A stretch of DNA of 64,000 bases from Typha latifolia (lineage: Eukaryota; Streptophyta; Magnoliopsida; Poales; Typhaceae). Shown piece after piece: positions 13,287-25,171 of this stretch. The notes beneath the pieces were generated by a model. That model was given only the letters and a program-made list of their open reading frames with translations. It ran no database searches and was not told the DNA's origin. The stretch's first letter is position 1; the number at the start of each line of letters is the position of its first letter. Where the stretch lies: assembly GCA_019914945.1 (NCBI GenBank), contig CM034105.1, positions 3,844,001 to 3,908,000 on the forward strand. Reading direction: 5' to 3'. A program made the translations under genes and the position numbers.

Positions 13287-14939
13287 ATGGCGGTGAAGAA
13301 GAAATTACCACCACCGTCCTCCTTCTCGAAGGAAGAGCAAGGAGGAGGAGACAGGAATCCGTCGAACCCCTCCCTCGTCCATGAGGTGCTCGACGAATTG
13401 CGTGAGCTGTCTTCCCTCTGCCTCCCGATCACCGCCATGAACCTCCTCGTATACCTCCGCGCGATGGTGTCCGTCCTCTGCCTCGGCCGCCTCGGGCCGC
13501 TCCCACTCGCCGGCGGCGCCCTCTCGATCGGCTTCACGAACATCACTGGCTACTCCGTCCTTTTCGGCCTGGCCTCCGGCCTCGAGCCCCTCTGCTCCCA
13601 GTCCTTCGGCTCCAAGAACTACCCGCTCCTCACCCTCTCCCTGCAGCGTTCCTTCCTCTTACTCCTCCTCGCCGCGATCCCCATCTCCCTCCTCTGGCTC
13701 AACCTCTCCCCGATCCTTACCTTCCTCGGCCAGGACACGAGCATCACCGCCATCGCTGCCCAGTACTGTCTCTACTCCCTCCCCGACCTCCTCACCAACG
13801 CCTTCCTCCAGCCCCTCCGCGTCTTCCTCCGCTCCCAGGGGGTCACCCGCCCCATGGCCGCCTGCTCCGCCCTCGCCGTCGCCCTCCACGTGCCGCTCAA
13901 CGTCGTGCTCGTCTTCTCCCTCCGCCTCGGCGTTCCCGGGGTTGCCATCGCCGCGTCGCTCACCAACCTCAACATGGCGATGTTCCTCGTGCTCTACCTC
14001 CGGTGGGCCCGGACCTGCGAGGCCACGTGGACAGGGTGGGCCACGGCGCGCGAGGTGGTCGGCGAGGTGGGCCCGCTCGTGAGGCTGGCCGTGCCGAGCT
14101 GCTTCGGGGTCTGCCTCGAGTGGTGGTGGTACGAGATCGTCACCGTCCTCGCCGGCTACCTCCCCAACCCCACCGCGGCCGTGGGGGCCACCGCCGTCAT
14201 GATCCAGACCACCAGCCTCATGTACACCTTCCCCATGGCCCTCGCCGCCTGCGTCTCCACTCGGGTAAGCTCACACTTCAAGATTCGTGCGGCTCCGACT
14301 TGGGTGCCACGTAGGACCCCCCCCAAAACACCAAAAACAACCACAACCACCACCACTGTTGCATTGGTTGTGAATGCTTATTCAGTTCCTTTGACGTAGG
14401 TTGGCAATGAGCTTGGCGCCGGCAAGCCGAAGCGCGCCCGGCTGGCGGCGCACGTGGCGCTCGGGTGCGCCCTACTAATCGGATTCGTCCACGTGGCATG
14501 GACCGCCGCCTTCCGTGAGCGGTGGGTCAGGCTCTTCACGCCGGACCCATCCGTCGTGCGGCTCGCTGCGGCGGCCCTGCCGCTCCTCGGGGTGTGCGAG
14601 CTCGGCAACTGCCCGCAGACGACCGGCTGCGGCGTGCTCCGCGGCACCGCGAGGCCAGCCGTCGGCGCCCGGATCAACCTCCTCTCCTTCTACCTCGTCG
14701 GCGCCCCGGTCGCCGTCGGGCTCGCCTTCGGGGCCCGTGCGGGGTTCGGCGGCCTCTGGTACGGGCTCCTCTCGGCCCAGCTGGCCTGCGTCGCACTCGT
14801 CTCCCTGTCCGTGCTCGGCCAGACGGACTGGGAGTTGGAGGCCATGAGGGCCAGGAAGCTGACCAACTTAGAAGTTGTAGGGGTGATAGCCGAAGAAGAG
14901 ATGAAGGGATTGATTGGGGACGCTAATGGGGAAGTTTAG
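13287..14939 (+). CDS. MATE efflux transporter (DETOXIFICATION family)
   Basis: Multidrug and toxic-compound extrusion transporter, a 12-helix proton- or sodium-coupled antiporter of the plant plasma membrane or endomembranes. Two coding exons, 13287-14264 and 14400-14939, with a GT-AG intron joined in phase (CGG/GTT), give 505 residues, normal for the family. Recognisable blocks: [20 protein letters not shown] and [18 protein letters not shown] (first helices), [20 protein letters not shown] with [31 protein letters not shown] (helix 7), [20 protein letters not shown] across the intron, and [20 protein letters not shown]. These last motifs place it in the ADS1/ADP1/DTX50-type clade. The coding sequence is strongly GC-rich with C/G third positions, in contrast to the AT-rich intron-bearing neighbours. 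The transported substrate cannot be read from sequence. Confidence 0.95.
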
Positions 14940-15747
14940 TAGAGATCAGAACGAGTGGGCGGGCTATTATAACTAGTATTGGATGGCCTTCTCAACTCTT
15001 TGCATATATCAAATGGGCTTTGGATAGGTGGAATTGTCGAGAAGGGTAATCTTGTCTTTCTATGTTGATTCTAAGCATTTATAGAGGAAAAGGATGGGAG
15101 CACGGGGCATGGGATGTCATGTAGGAGGGAAAGGGGAAAGTGACTGTTTTCTCTATTTGGGGGTGGTTCAATGGACAAAATGGGGATGGGATCTTTAAAA
15201 GAATAGGGGGTATGGAAAAAGACTGCAAGGAAGTGATGGGCAATGTGGATAGGTGGGTAAGTAAGTAACTTAATCCTGAGAGCAGAGCTCAGATTTTGGA
15301 TGATTGTAATAACCCATATGTTGTTTTATTCCAATTTCTAACTCCCTCTGCTTGCTTCTTCTTCCCATGTAATAAATTTTCTTTTTTGGCGCATGATTAT
15401 TATTGTCTATTTATATGAATATATAGGTTTGTGTGACAAACCGTAATGGGGGACCCAACAAATGAACACCAACCACCTGGTGGTAAGGATCGCCCCAAAG
15501 GAGGTATATATGAGGACTGTTGTCAAAAGGCACAAACACTAATATTTTGTTCACAGAGGTTCCACCAGGGCCATTGCCCACCCAACCCAAATCTTCTTCT
15601 CTGGAGACGATGCCTCTCTCTCTCTCTCTCTCTCTCTTATAGCTTCAGAAGCATAATCTAGTGGTGTGGTGTGTGTGGATGATGCCAAAGATGTCCACTA
15701 TGAAAGAGTCTAGAGGGCCTACCAATATGAATAGCCTTTCATGGTGG

Positions 15748-15794
<47 letters not shown>

Positions 15795-18700
15795 GAATAT
15801 TCTGGGAGAGGAGACATGGATGGCAGACTGCAGCCCCACGATGCAAGGCATGGCCTACAAAGCAAAAGAACCTATCCACTGTAACAGTGTCAAGGAGCAC
15901 TACCAACGGACTGCTTAAAACCTAATAGTATGACAAAGATTTGGATTTGGGTCCCCTACCAGATAACAGGACAGTGTTAAGACTAATAAAATGATAGGGG
16001 TTTACATAAGTCAGGCCAGGCTGATGTTCATATATAAGCCTCTTTATATTACGATATCTCAATGTTATTTTATTTTACTTTTACCTACTTTTCCCTCTCC
16101 TCACCTTTTTCCATCTATTTTATATTTATTACTTACTATTTAATTTCATAAAAAGATATCACTCCAATCAATTATCTTTCCTCTTTCTCTTCTCTCTCCT
16201 CTTCTTATTTATCTATTATAGAAGTGTTTTGAGTTATTTTTTAAAATATCTACTTTTATGACACATAAATTGTGATGATTACACCACTATATATGTTTAT
16301 AAATAAATACTATAATAGTTTAAACTAGAATAGGCTCTCTTACGCAAGTTTAAAATATGAGCATAGCTGAATTAGTATATAAGTTATTTCACCCGGTAAT
16401 TTATACTTAAGCCTCACTCTCGGCATTCATTCTGTCTATCATCTGGAACAAAGAACTAGAAAATGGAATAAAAGATAAGCAAGATGCAGTTATCCATACA
16501 ATGGGTTTCAAGTTTGATCCTGTTTTAAGTTGAATAATGGAAACGGGAAGCAACTCCTCTTGAACTAATTGAGTCCCACCATAGATAGATGCAAGATAAT
16601 GACATCTCCAGAAGAACATCGCATGATAAATAATCAAAATGCAACAGAAAATATTTCAAAACATGGCAGTTTAAAACAAGAATAGTATCTGCTTTTGTCT
16701 ATTAAGGAGAAAACAAGAGCATCTGCAAGGATATGGATATCAGGTGAACCAGAGGTATGTTCATACATAAAGGAGAAGGAAAAGTAATAATAATCCTGGA
16801 GCTTGCTTTTATAGATAGAAGACTATATGCTGACAGAAGCATTCAGAAAACTGAAAAAAAACATGCTACTTTATAAGAATGCATCCAGGAAAGGATCTTT
16901 CTCATCTAGATGTAAGATATATGAGAAGTAATAGTGGGGGAAAAGCTGTGCAAGCATAGAACAAATGATGTTGAAGAAGTGACTGGTGGCTGGTGCACTT
17001 ATAAAAGCAGTCAGGAGGACCATGGACCACCAACCTACAATAACAAACTTAGCTCTAGATTACAGCATGAAAGTGCTCTTACTTCAGACAACGAATTGCA
17101 GTATAAGTGCATACATAATGGACTTCCATGGACCCCCGTCTGACAAAGTATTTCTCACCAGAAAAAGTAGCACCACTCTTATAAATATAAGGAGAAAATG
17201 CATGCCATGCTTTTAAGTCTAAAGAGATTATCTTCCTAGTGGCCAAGCATAGTCTTAACTAGTTGGAAATTGCCTACAATACTTATTGCTAATTGATGCA
17301 ATGCCTCCTCTATACTCAGGAAGGAACGTTCCAATTTCTAGTAAACTTAAAACTAGAAACTTCTAGGTACAAGATATCTTCCTTCAATACAAATCATTCC
17401 AGTGATGTAGTAACATATCCCTAGAGAGGTTTCTGATGCAATATATGGATTAGAGACATGCCTAGGCCAATAATGGATAGACAAGTTCATCGGTCACTAT
17501 AAGAACATCTGAAACTTACATCTAGTATAATTGACTATATGACCAATCTTTTCCTAAAATTGTAATCACATTGACTGTTTAATAATGTAGATGCACACTT
17601 TTCTTTTCTTTCCTCTCTGGACTTCCTTTCATAATCCATTCACCTTTCAACAAGGCATGTTTCACACCAATGAAATGAGCAATCATATACAAATGATATA
17701 TTCATCAAAACTAATAACAGCCTAAAGCAAATTAACTGTATGTCTCATAGCAGGTATGGAAAGTGGGGCAGGTGGGTTAGGAATACCCTATTTCCATACT
17801 AAAACTGGCTGACAAACAAAAGCACTTCCAAAAGTTCAGGCAATTTTCTACTCTCTAGATGTGTTCTCAAAATGCTTTTGTTTGGGAGGACCAAGAAAGA
17901 TTCACGTACCATCCTGTCCTATTTATCTCATCCTAGTGATGAGTGGGAAACATAAGTTATGGCTAGAGTGGAGGGCACCTTTAACTTTTCTCTAGAAAGG
18001 GAAAGGTCTGAGTGGTCACTATTTCAAACAGATGTATCCTAGTTAGGCAGAAATGAAGAATGCAGACCAAAAAGGATATACACTACCTGTGAAAAAAGTT
18101 AATTGCAGAGATTACCTACCCAGATATACATTCTTTCCATATATTTTTCCATTCCAACCAGATTTTGTGCCATACGGAGGCTAAAATATTCAAGAGCATG
18201 CCAAGTATATTCAGAAACATAGCCTTTGCTGGCATGCTATGCTAAATTTTTTTCAGACATGGGTATAATTATTATATATTAATCAGCAGTCCTGTACTTT
18301 CACCTGAAAATACATTTTGCTGGCATGCGATGCTCAAAAAAGGTTTACCTTCAGGCTCCATTAACTGCAAAAGAAGAGGATATGGATGCTATTCCGCTAG
18401 TAAGATAAATTACCCCATTGGCAAGCTGTTTAATTGATTTTATAATAAAGATAAGGTAATGTCTAATATTTTTAAAAGGCCTGTCTTATTATAATTGATA
18501 TATCATATTTGAGTAAAGATAATATAATATCCAAGCATACAAATCAATAGTATGAGTTTATGACATACCAGGCTCCACAAATACTTCCTCCACAGCGAGC
18601 CAATCAGACTATCAGTTCATCCTCAGGTGTATGGTAAGGGGTGTTTTTTTTTTCTTTATTATTATTATTATTATTATTTTCTTAAAGACAGGGTTTCTCC

Positions 18701-19910
18701 TGAGATGTACTTGGCTATGCTATTAACATTTGAACCATCTACTCTCATTAAGTTTTATAATAAGACACGGAAAAAAAGATGTAGTAATGATTGATTTCCT
18801 ATCATTCTTAGCATCCTCCAGTTCTATGTTGAAAGCCATTAGTTTTAATTGACCTTCATCATTTATTTCTCCACAGATCATACAGCCGAAAATATCACGA
18901 CTGAGCTATATCAGCATAAACTTTATACCACTGCCAACTATGTCGCACATTCCTTTTCAATTTCAAAGTTTATAGAGTGAGAAATCCCATCTCAGACGCT
19001 TCTTAGAGTCTTTGATGCTAATGCTGAAAATGACCCACCGTTCTTTGTTTCTGACTAGTCCTTGCATTATATAATCCAACAACAAATTGTACATTTTGTC
19101 AATACGATGAATAATGTCAAGGTGCCTGTTAAAGAACCACATCATCAATTTATTGCATAGAAGGATGAGATCTGCGATACATTATCAGTTGACGATACTG
19201 AGTACCATCAACAATGGGTCAAGGATTTATGTATTCAGCTTTACTAAATCATTCAAGATTCTGGACATACGAATATTTCTCAGTAACTAATGACGATGCA
19301 GGAATAGCCAAGACATGCATACTCAAAATGATGCTAAAATAAAATTCATAACTATATAAGATGTTCTATTAAATGAACCCTTTCATTTGAAGCATATAAC
19401 AGTTAAATTCTATAGCCAGAAATCTTAGGAAGTTTATCATGAAAAATCAAGAGTTTGGTGCTTACCTTATGTCAGGCAATTGCCCATCCTTTCTCAGAAT
19501 AATCTTGGAAAAATTGAGCAATAGGAACTTGTCATACTACCTGTAATTAACTTATGCTATTTGCTATAATAGTCGATACAAGCATCATATTCACATCACA
19601 TATTTTCTCCTTTTCATAGCGGTCGAAAGCAGAGAAAACCACATCGTAGTACACAAGAAACCATAGGGTCATCGAGTTTCATGAAGATCCAACATATCTT
19701 TAACATTATGTGCCATCACATATTCTCCTTCACAAAAATATTAAGTTATCATCTAGTTCGTTTGAAGGCCAGGAAAATGTTTTTCAATGCCAAGGCACAA
19801 ATATAAAAATTTTATGCAGCCCAATCAAGTATTGACAAACTAATGGATATACCAAATGAAGCCAGAAACACAAATCCGTCCTTTTTTCTAATCTGTCCTT
19901 CACATGCATT
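14940..19910. other. Intergenic DNA between the MATE gene and the phosphatase; no gene recognised
   Basis: About 5 kb. 14940-15400 is probably the MATE 3' UTR. CT tracts at about 15612-15636 and 15747-15774, the latter running into TA at 15775-15794, and a TTA run at about 18656-18678 are present. From about 16400 to 19900 the base composition is more even and free of obvious repeats, which could reflect long 3' UTR or intron sequence of the minus-strand phosphatase. No conserved protein was recognised on either strand. Confidence 0.45.
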
Positions 19911-22048
19911 TTACCTGTGCCTGCGCCTTTTTGTGTTACTTTCTGTGAAGATTTCCCAGTTCCAATGCTCAAGTTGACTAAGATCAGGCAGATCTGCTAT
20001 AGCCAGCAAATACTGTGTAAGCTTTACCAGTTCTTGATCAGTGCTTCGATTCAAATGAGCCTTCCTGAAAGGTCTAATTGTGAGGCCATTTTGTGGGTTC
20101 ATGGCAAAGTTCCTTCGAAGGTCATCAAACATAACTGTATTTCTTGAAGTGTAATACTGTAAATATAGAAAAATATTATAAACATGTTATTTAAAGCAAT
20201 ATAATTGCTAGTAGGAAGTTTTAGCTTAGTGGCCAACCTCAGGAAATTGAGCCCAGATCAGGCCAAGTGGCTTGCAGTCAAAAGTTCCGTGCTTATTAGA
20301 CTGTACCGTGATCATGGCCAAGTGATCAAGAAGAGCAGTTATTTTGTAGTTAGGGTTATTGAGAACGCCCAACTGCCCCATCTTCAACTCTACCCATTTC
20401 ATGCTGAAGAAAAGGGAACAATACTTTTTACTCCTCCAGTTATACAAGTTCTGTTACCAGTTCAATATAAGGAATATCAACTTCTATATAAATATAAGAG
20501 ATGCAAATCTCACCTAGTTGCAGACCAGATGATAATGTCATACTCTGCATAAACAGCAGATAGAAACTCATGAAGATCTGCACAGGAAGCATATACCATA
20601 AAAAAACTGAATGACTAAAACAACAAAATCTTGTACATTCCTATAGTACCTACATGGACGCATGAGCTCAAGTGGGTTTTCAGCTGAAGATCTGTGATCG
20701 AACAGAGTATAATCAATGTCTAAGACAAGAAGCTTCTTTCCTTCGCGACATGGGTTCAAAAGCTTGATCTAAAGGAATAAATAATAGGAAAAAATGTTAT
20801 ATAAACCAGTGCAGCTCTTCGAACAAAGTTTTATCTATCACTTTATTTGTAGAGACCCATCATAGCTATTTAACTTTCTTCTTTACGATGAATAAAAGAA
20901 AATAACTTTCAGTGATGTTGAAATAAAGCATCAAATAATGCATGCTATGCAAGTTCACAGTGGCAGACCTTATACTGAGTTATTCGTCGCCTTAATTTCT
21001 GCTTGTTTACATCTTTATCTTTGATGTCAACAACTTCATCTTGGCCTAGTTCAAAATCATCAATTATCTCTGGAGAATCCACTTGGTCCACAACAATATC
21101 ATCTTCAACAGTACTGAAAAGTTAGTGTCAGTACACTGCAAGATCGAAGTATACTTTGAGCAGCAACATTTACATAGGAGATAGCAAACCCATGGATAAA
21201 AAAGGCTGGGGGCGGCCATACTACCAGAAAAGAATGGCATCCATCACGATTCCTCATCAGCCAACCACAGAAACTAAGAATTAACAACACATTTTATTTG
21301 TGACATAATATTTTCTCAATATTAGACATCAATGATAGAAATTACAAAATGTCTACACCACCATTGATCTAAACACTGCTTTGAAACCTAAAGTTTCCTT
21401 ATTAAATCAGGTCCTTAACGAAATACGCTCAAACAAAGGTGTCATTTCATGACCATCTGCAATATGTTCTAACTTCATGATTCACCACAAACAAATAGAT
21501 TAGCAGTTGGAGACATACCACAAAATCAAAATCCTTCCTTTTACTCGATTTTATATAGTTGACATAGAACACCTCCCATTACTTACTCCCAATCAAAGCA
21601 AACAATCGCACTCACAGGCAAAACCTCCCGCAACACATTGCGAAATTCCAACTTCAACTTCTCTAAAGTTCCCCAGACTACCTCCAACCAGATTAGGCTT
21701 CAAGAGAAGGGCTTGAGACACATACCCGATCATAGTCATCTTAACGGAGGGCTTGAGGTTGAGATGGGAGAGGAGGAGGGAGTCGTTGTTGAGCTTGGCG
21801 GCGAGCTTGGGGTAGAGGAGCTTCTGCCGCTTGGGGAGGACGGTGGTGGCCTCGCAGATCCGACGCTTGAGCTCGGCGACGCTGTCGTCGCCGCACACAC
21901 GGATCGTGTACTCCTGCCCGCTCCATCGAACCGTAAGAGTCATCTCCTCTACCCCCTCGCTCGCATCCAACCCTAGTCCTTCTCCTACGCCCTTCGAGCT
22001 AGAGGTCGACGCCGATCCAGTCGCCATTGGAGGAGGTGCGGCTTCCAT
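19911..22048 (-). CDS. UBLCP1: Ubiquitin-like domain CTD phosphatase (UBLCP1-like)
   Basis: Homologue of nuclear UBLCP1, a HAD/FCP1-type phosphatase that binds proteasomes through its ubiquitin-like domain and dephosphorylates them in animals; the plant role is inferred. Six coding exons on the minus strand: 22048-21726, 21113-20969, 20768-20654, 20577-20514, 20403-20238 and 20156-19911. All borders are GT-AG and the phases agree, giving 352 residues. The ubiquitin-like domain spans about 36-107 ([32 protein letters not shown]). The phosphatase signature [14 protein letters not shown] has nucleophile D173 and D175. Later motifs are [33 protein letters not shown] and [20 protein letters not shown]. 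The C-terminus is basic (KRRRHR). A second Met at residue 8 is an alternative start. The stop codon overlaps a donor-like CACAG/GTAAAA, so a spliced alternative end is possible. Confidence 0.93.
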
Positions 22049-22062
22049 GAGGATTTCGCTTG

Positions 22063-22097
<35 letters not shown>

Positions 22098-22909
22098 CTT
22101 CAGGAAGTAGCGCTGTCTTTTTATTTGACAAAACCCTTGGGCCCCATAAATCCTAGCCGGATATTAACGGAGTCTTATCGGATCTCTCAACTCCGATAGT
22201 GGCCGAATAGTTAAAAGCATGAAATATTATATTTTACACCCTCCTCTTTGTATTTATTACATTCATAATCATAAATAAAACCTACATACAGTCAGATTTA
22301 AGGGTTTGTTCGGTATTTAACCCTTTCCTAAAATTGGTCAAATATATTATTCTTATATTGTAGAAAATAATTTTGGAGCAATAAAAAGAAATGCAGTGTT
22401 ATTATTAATTGAAACAAAATTAAATTATAACTTCTGTTATAATTGTTAGTAAGATTTGATGACTAAGCTACTACGGTGATGAATTAATATATTTAATAGT
22501 AGTTATTATAGCAACTATGCACTACAAAGTACATAACTAAATCAATAAATGAAACCATCTATAAACCATCTTTTGCCTTCATAAATCACAACAACGCGGC
22601 TATTTGCAAACCACACCCGTATGAGAATAATTGCCCATACCTACAACACCAAGATATTTTTGGGAATTTTGCACATAAAACACCAGGAAAGTTTTAATTA
22701 TTCCAGGAGTACGAATGCAAAAAACCCATGAACCGATTAGGCCAACTCCTATGCTGCTCCGATTATCCGATACTCTCTTCAGTTCTTCTCAATCGATACC
22801 CTCCTACCTCCCTTTCTCCCCCAAACCCGGAAGCTCATGCAAGTGTGAGCTGCCGCAAACTATTCCCCCTTCTCCTCGGCATTCCATCGAACACCGAGTT
22901 CGTACTAAG
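22049..22909. promoter_or_regulatory. Shared divergent promoter region
   Basis: The 861 bases between two head-to-head start codons, the phosphatase at 22048 (-) and the DUF3727 gene at 22910 (+). A CT tract at about 22064-22095 lies just upstream of the phosphatase start, where it reads as GA on the sense strand and sits in the probable 5' UTR. The centre, 22230-22560, is AT-rich and MITE-like (gggtttgttcggtatttaac at about 22301) but has no clear ends. No firm TATA box was assigned. Confidence 0.5.
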
Positions 22910-25135
22910 ATGATGACGCTCTCCGCTGCTTCTCCCTCTTCTTATTACCCTAGCAAAGTAAATCTCCTCACTTCCTCCTCTGCTCTAACCAGATCAGTAC
23001 CCTTATCTATCTCGTCTACGACAAAGAGAGCGGTGACTGCTCTCCGCGCGGCCAAGCAGCAGCAGAGTGGGCCGGTGAAGAAGAGGTCCGGGAGGAGGAG
23101 ATCGCAGGAGAAGCCTCCGGAGACCGCCGGCGGTGAAAGCGCTGTTGAGGTGGTTCCGGCGCCGGCTTCTCAGAGCCGGCAGAGCCATCCGTCGTCGCCG
23201 TTGCCGAAGCCGCCCGCCGGGTTCGTGCTGGACCCGCACGGGAGGGTTCTCGCGGCGTCTTCCAAACGGATTGCTACGATTGTAAGTGTTGAGTTCTCGA
23301 TGAGATTGATGCTAAAGTTGCTTACTTTTTAAAAATGATGGGGCAAAATTAGAACTCTATAGTTGGAGGAACAAATTTAAAACTTAGGTTTTACTGGGGA
23401 AGGGTAGACAAACTTTAGTTGATAATTATTTATTTATTGGTCTACAGTTGGTTAATGGAGCATGAAAATTGTAACGAACCAATTACTAGAATGCTTGGTT
23501 GAGCACAAGCACAGTCAGATTGTTGAAGTAAGATATGCTTCCTTGCTTTTGGTTGAAGCATATGAAGAATAAATAACATTGTGCTTCAAAAGTAGTTACT
23601 TCAAAAGAATGATGAAACATGCCTTATAGTAATTACTTTTAAAATTTAAGCTGTAATTGCAGATGTTAAGAGACATTTGCTCTTTAGAGCGTGTAAATGC
23701 CTAAGTCAGATTAATTTTAAACGACTAGCTGAAGGGTGCCTGAAAGTGTAATCCTTATCTCTATGCAAGGATTATTGCTTTATTAATCTGGCTCTCCCTT
23801 TAGAGATTGAAACTCATAGTCATAATCTTGATTTCTTTTCATGGCTTGGCTTAATATATTTTGTATGTTTTTGTAACTATGACATATCAATGCAAATCTA
23901 TATGCAGGTTGATGGTACGAATAACTTCCCTTTGGAATGCGTAATTAGGAGAGTCTTTCAAAGTTCCCAAGGGGATGAGTGCATGCTGCTATGCCCAGTA
24001 GATACGTGAGTATTGGCCTTCTAAAGAATTAAAGTTCTATGAATTGTCTGGATGAATATTACTAAGTGAGTGAAATGTCTCTTTTCAGGCCTGTACAAAT
24101 CTTAAAGAGCACAAATTTCAATGGATGGTCAGCCGTATGTCTTTAACTCTTTTAAAATTTCGGTCTGCAGTTATATAATATGGGAATACCAAATAGCAGA
24201 TTCAAAATTATGAAAATCAACACGTGATGCTTGTAAGGTTTATTAATCTATTTGCAGTATTGTGGCATTCAAGAAAGCATGCCACCACATTTCCTGTGTA
24301 ATGCCCTTCGAAATTTCAGCTATAGTAAAACTAGAAAATGTCATCCTCTCTCTCTCTCCCCTCATTTGGTATAGAGTCTATAGACTAGCTTTCCACTTAT
24401 GCATATTTACCTTGTTCTCCATTACAGCCATTTGATCCTTGATACCTCCTTTTATTCTGAGATTGGCAATACAACTTCAGATTGATAATTTTAATTTTAA
24501 ATACTACATGTTAGTCCGATCTATATTATTGTAAGATAATTGATACTCTTCCTTGCTTGCCAACTATCTTACTTGTGCTGCTCCTTTGCAGGTTAATGAT
24601 GATGAAATTGAGGCTATTATTCCTACTGCTGCATATGCCCTGGCCAAAATCCATATGCATCTTGTAGTTAGTGGGTAGGGAACCATTTGTTTGTACTATT
24701 TATATCCTTCTTGAAGTTTCCCTTCCTCTAAGTTTACTGGAGTTTACAATAGTTTCAATTTCACAGTGTACATCTCAGTTAATCTGGCTTTTCTAAATCT
24801 TTTTCATCTGTTCCAACGATTTCTCTGCTCAGGTTTTGCTACACAGCCAGAGGGGGTTTTTGCTACTCGGAAGAGGACATACTTGAATTTCGCACAGGTA
24901 ACTTACTAGTTTCTACTTTATAAACATCATTGTTGCTTTTTTTGCTTATGGAGATTCCCATAACTCTTTTTTCTCCTATCTGTGAACCAGGTGAACATGT
25001 ATGCTAATAAATCTGTCATATTCATCAAAAGAGTACCTATAGACAGTTGAAATCCAAAGTCTATCTTGAGTTCCTCTGATCTATAGTTTTCTTTTTCACC
25101 TCACGGAACTGCTTAGAAGCTAGTAAAATTTGGCT

Positions 25136-25171
<36 letters not shown>

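Noticed and set aside
13659..14677. Several long open frames on both strands over the MATE gene
   Set aside because: They are shadows caused by the high GC content of the real exons; they show no homology and overlap strongly conserved MATE motifs.
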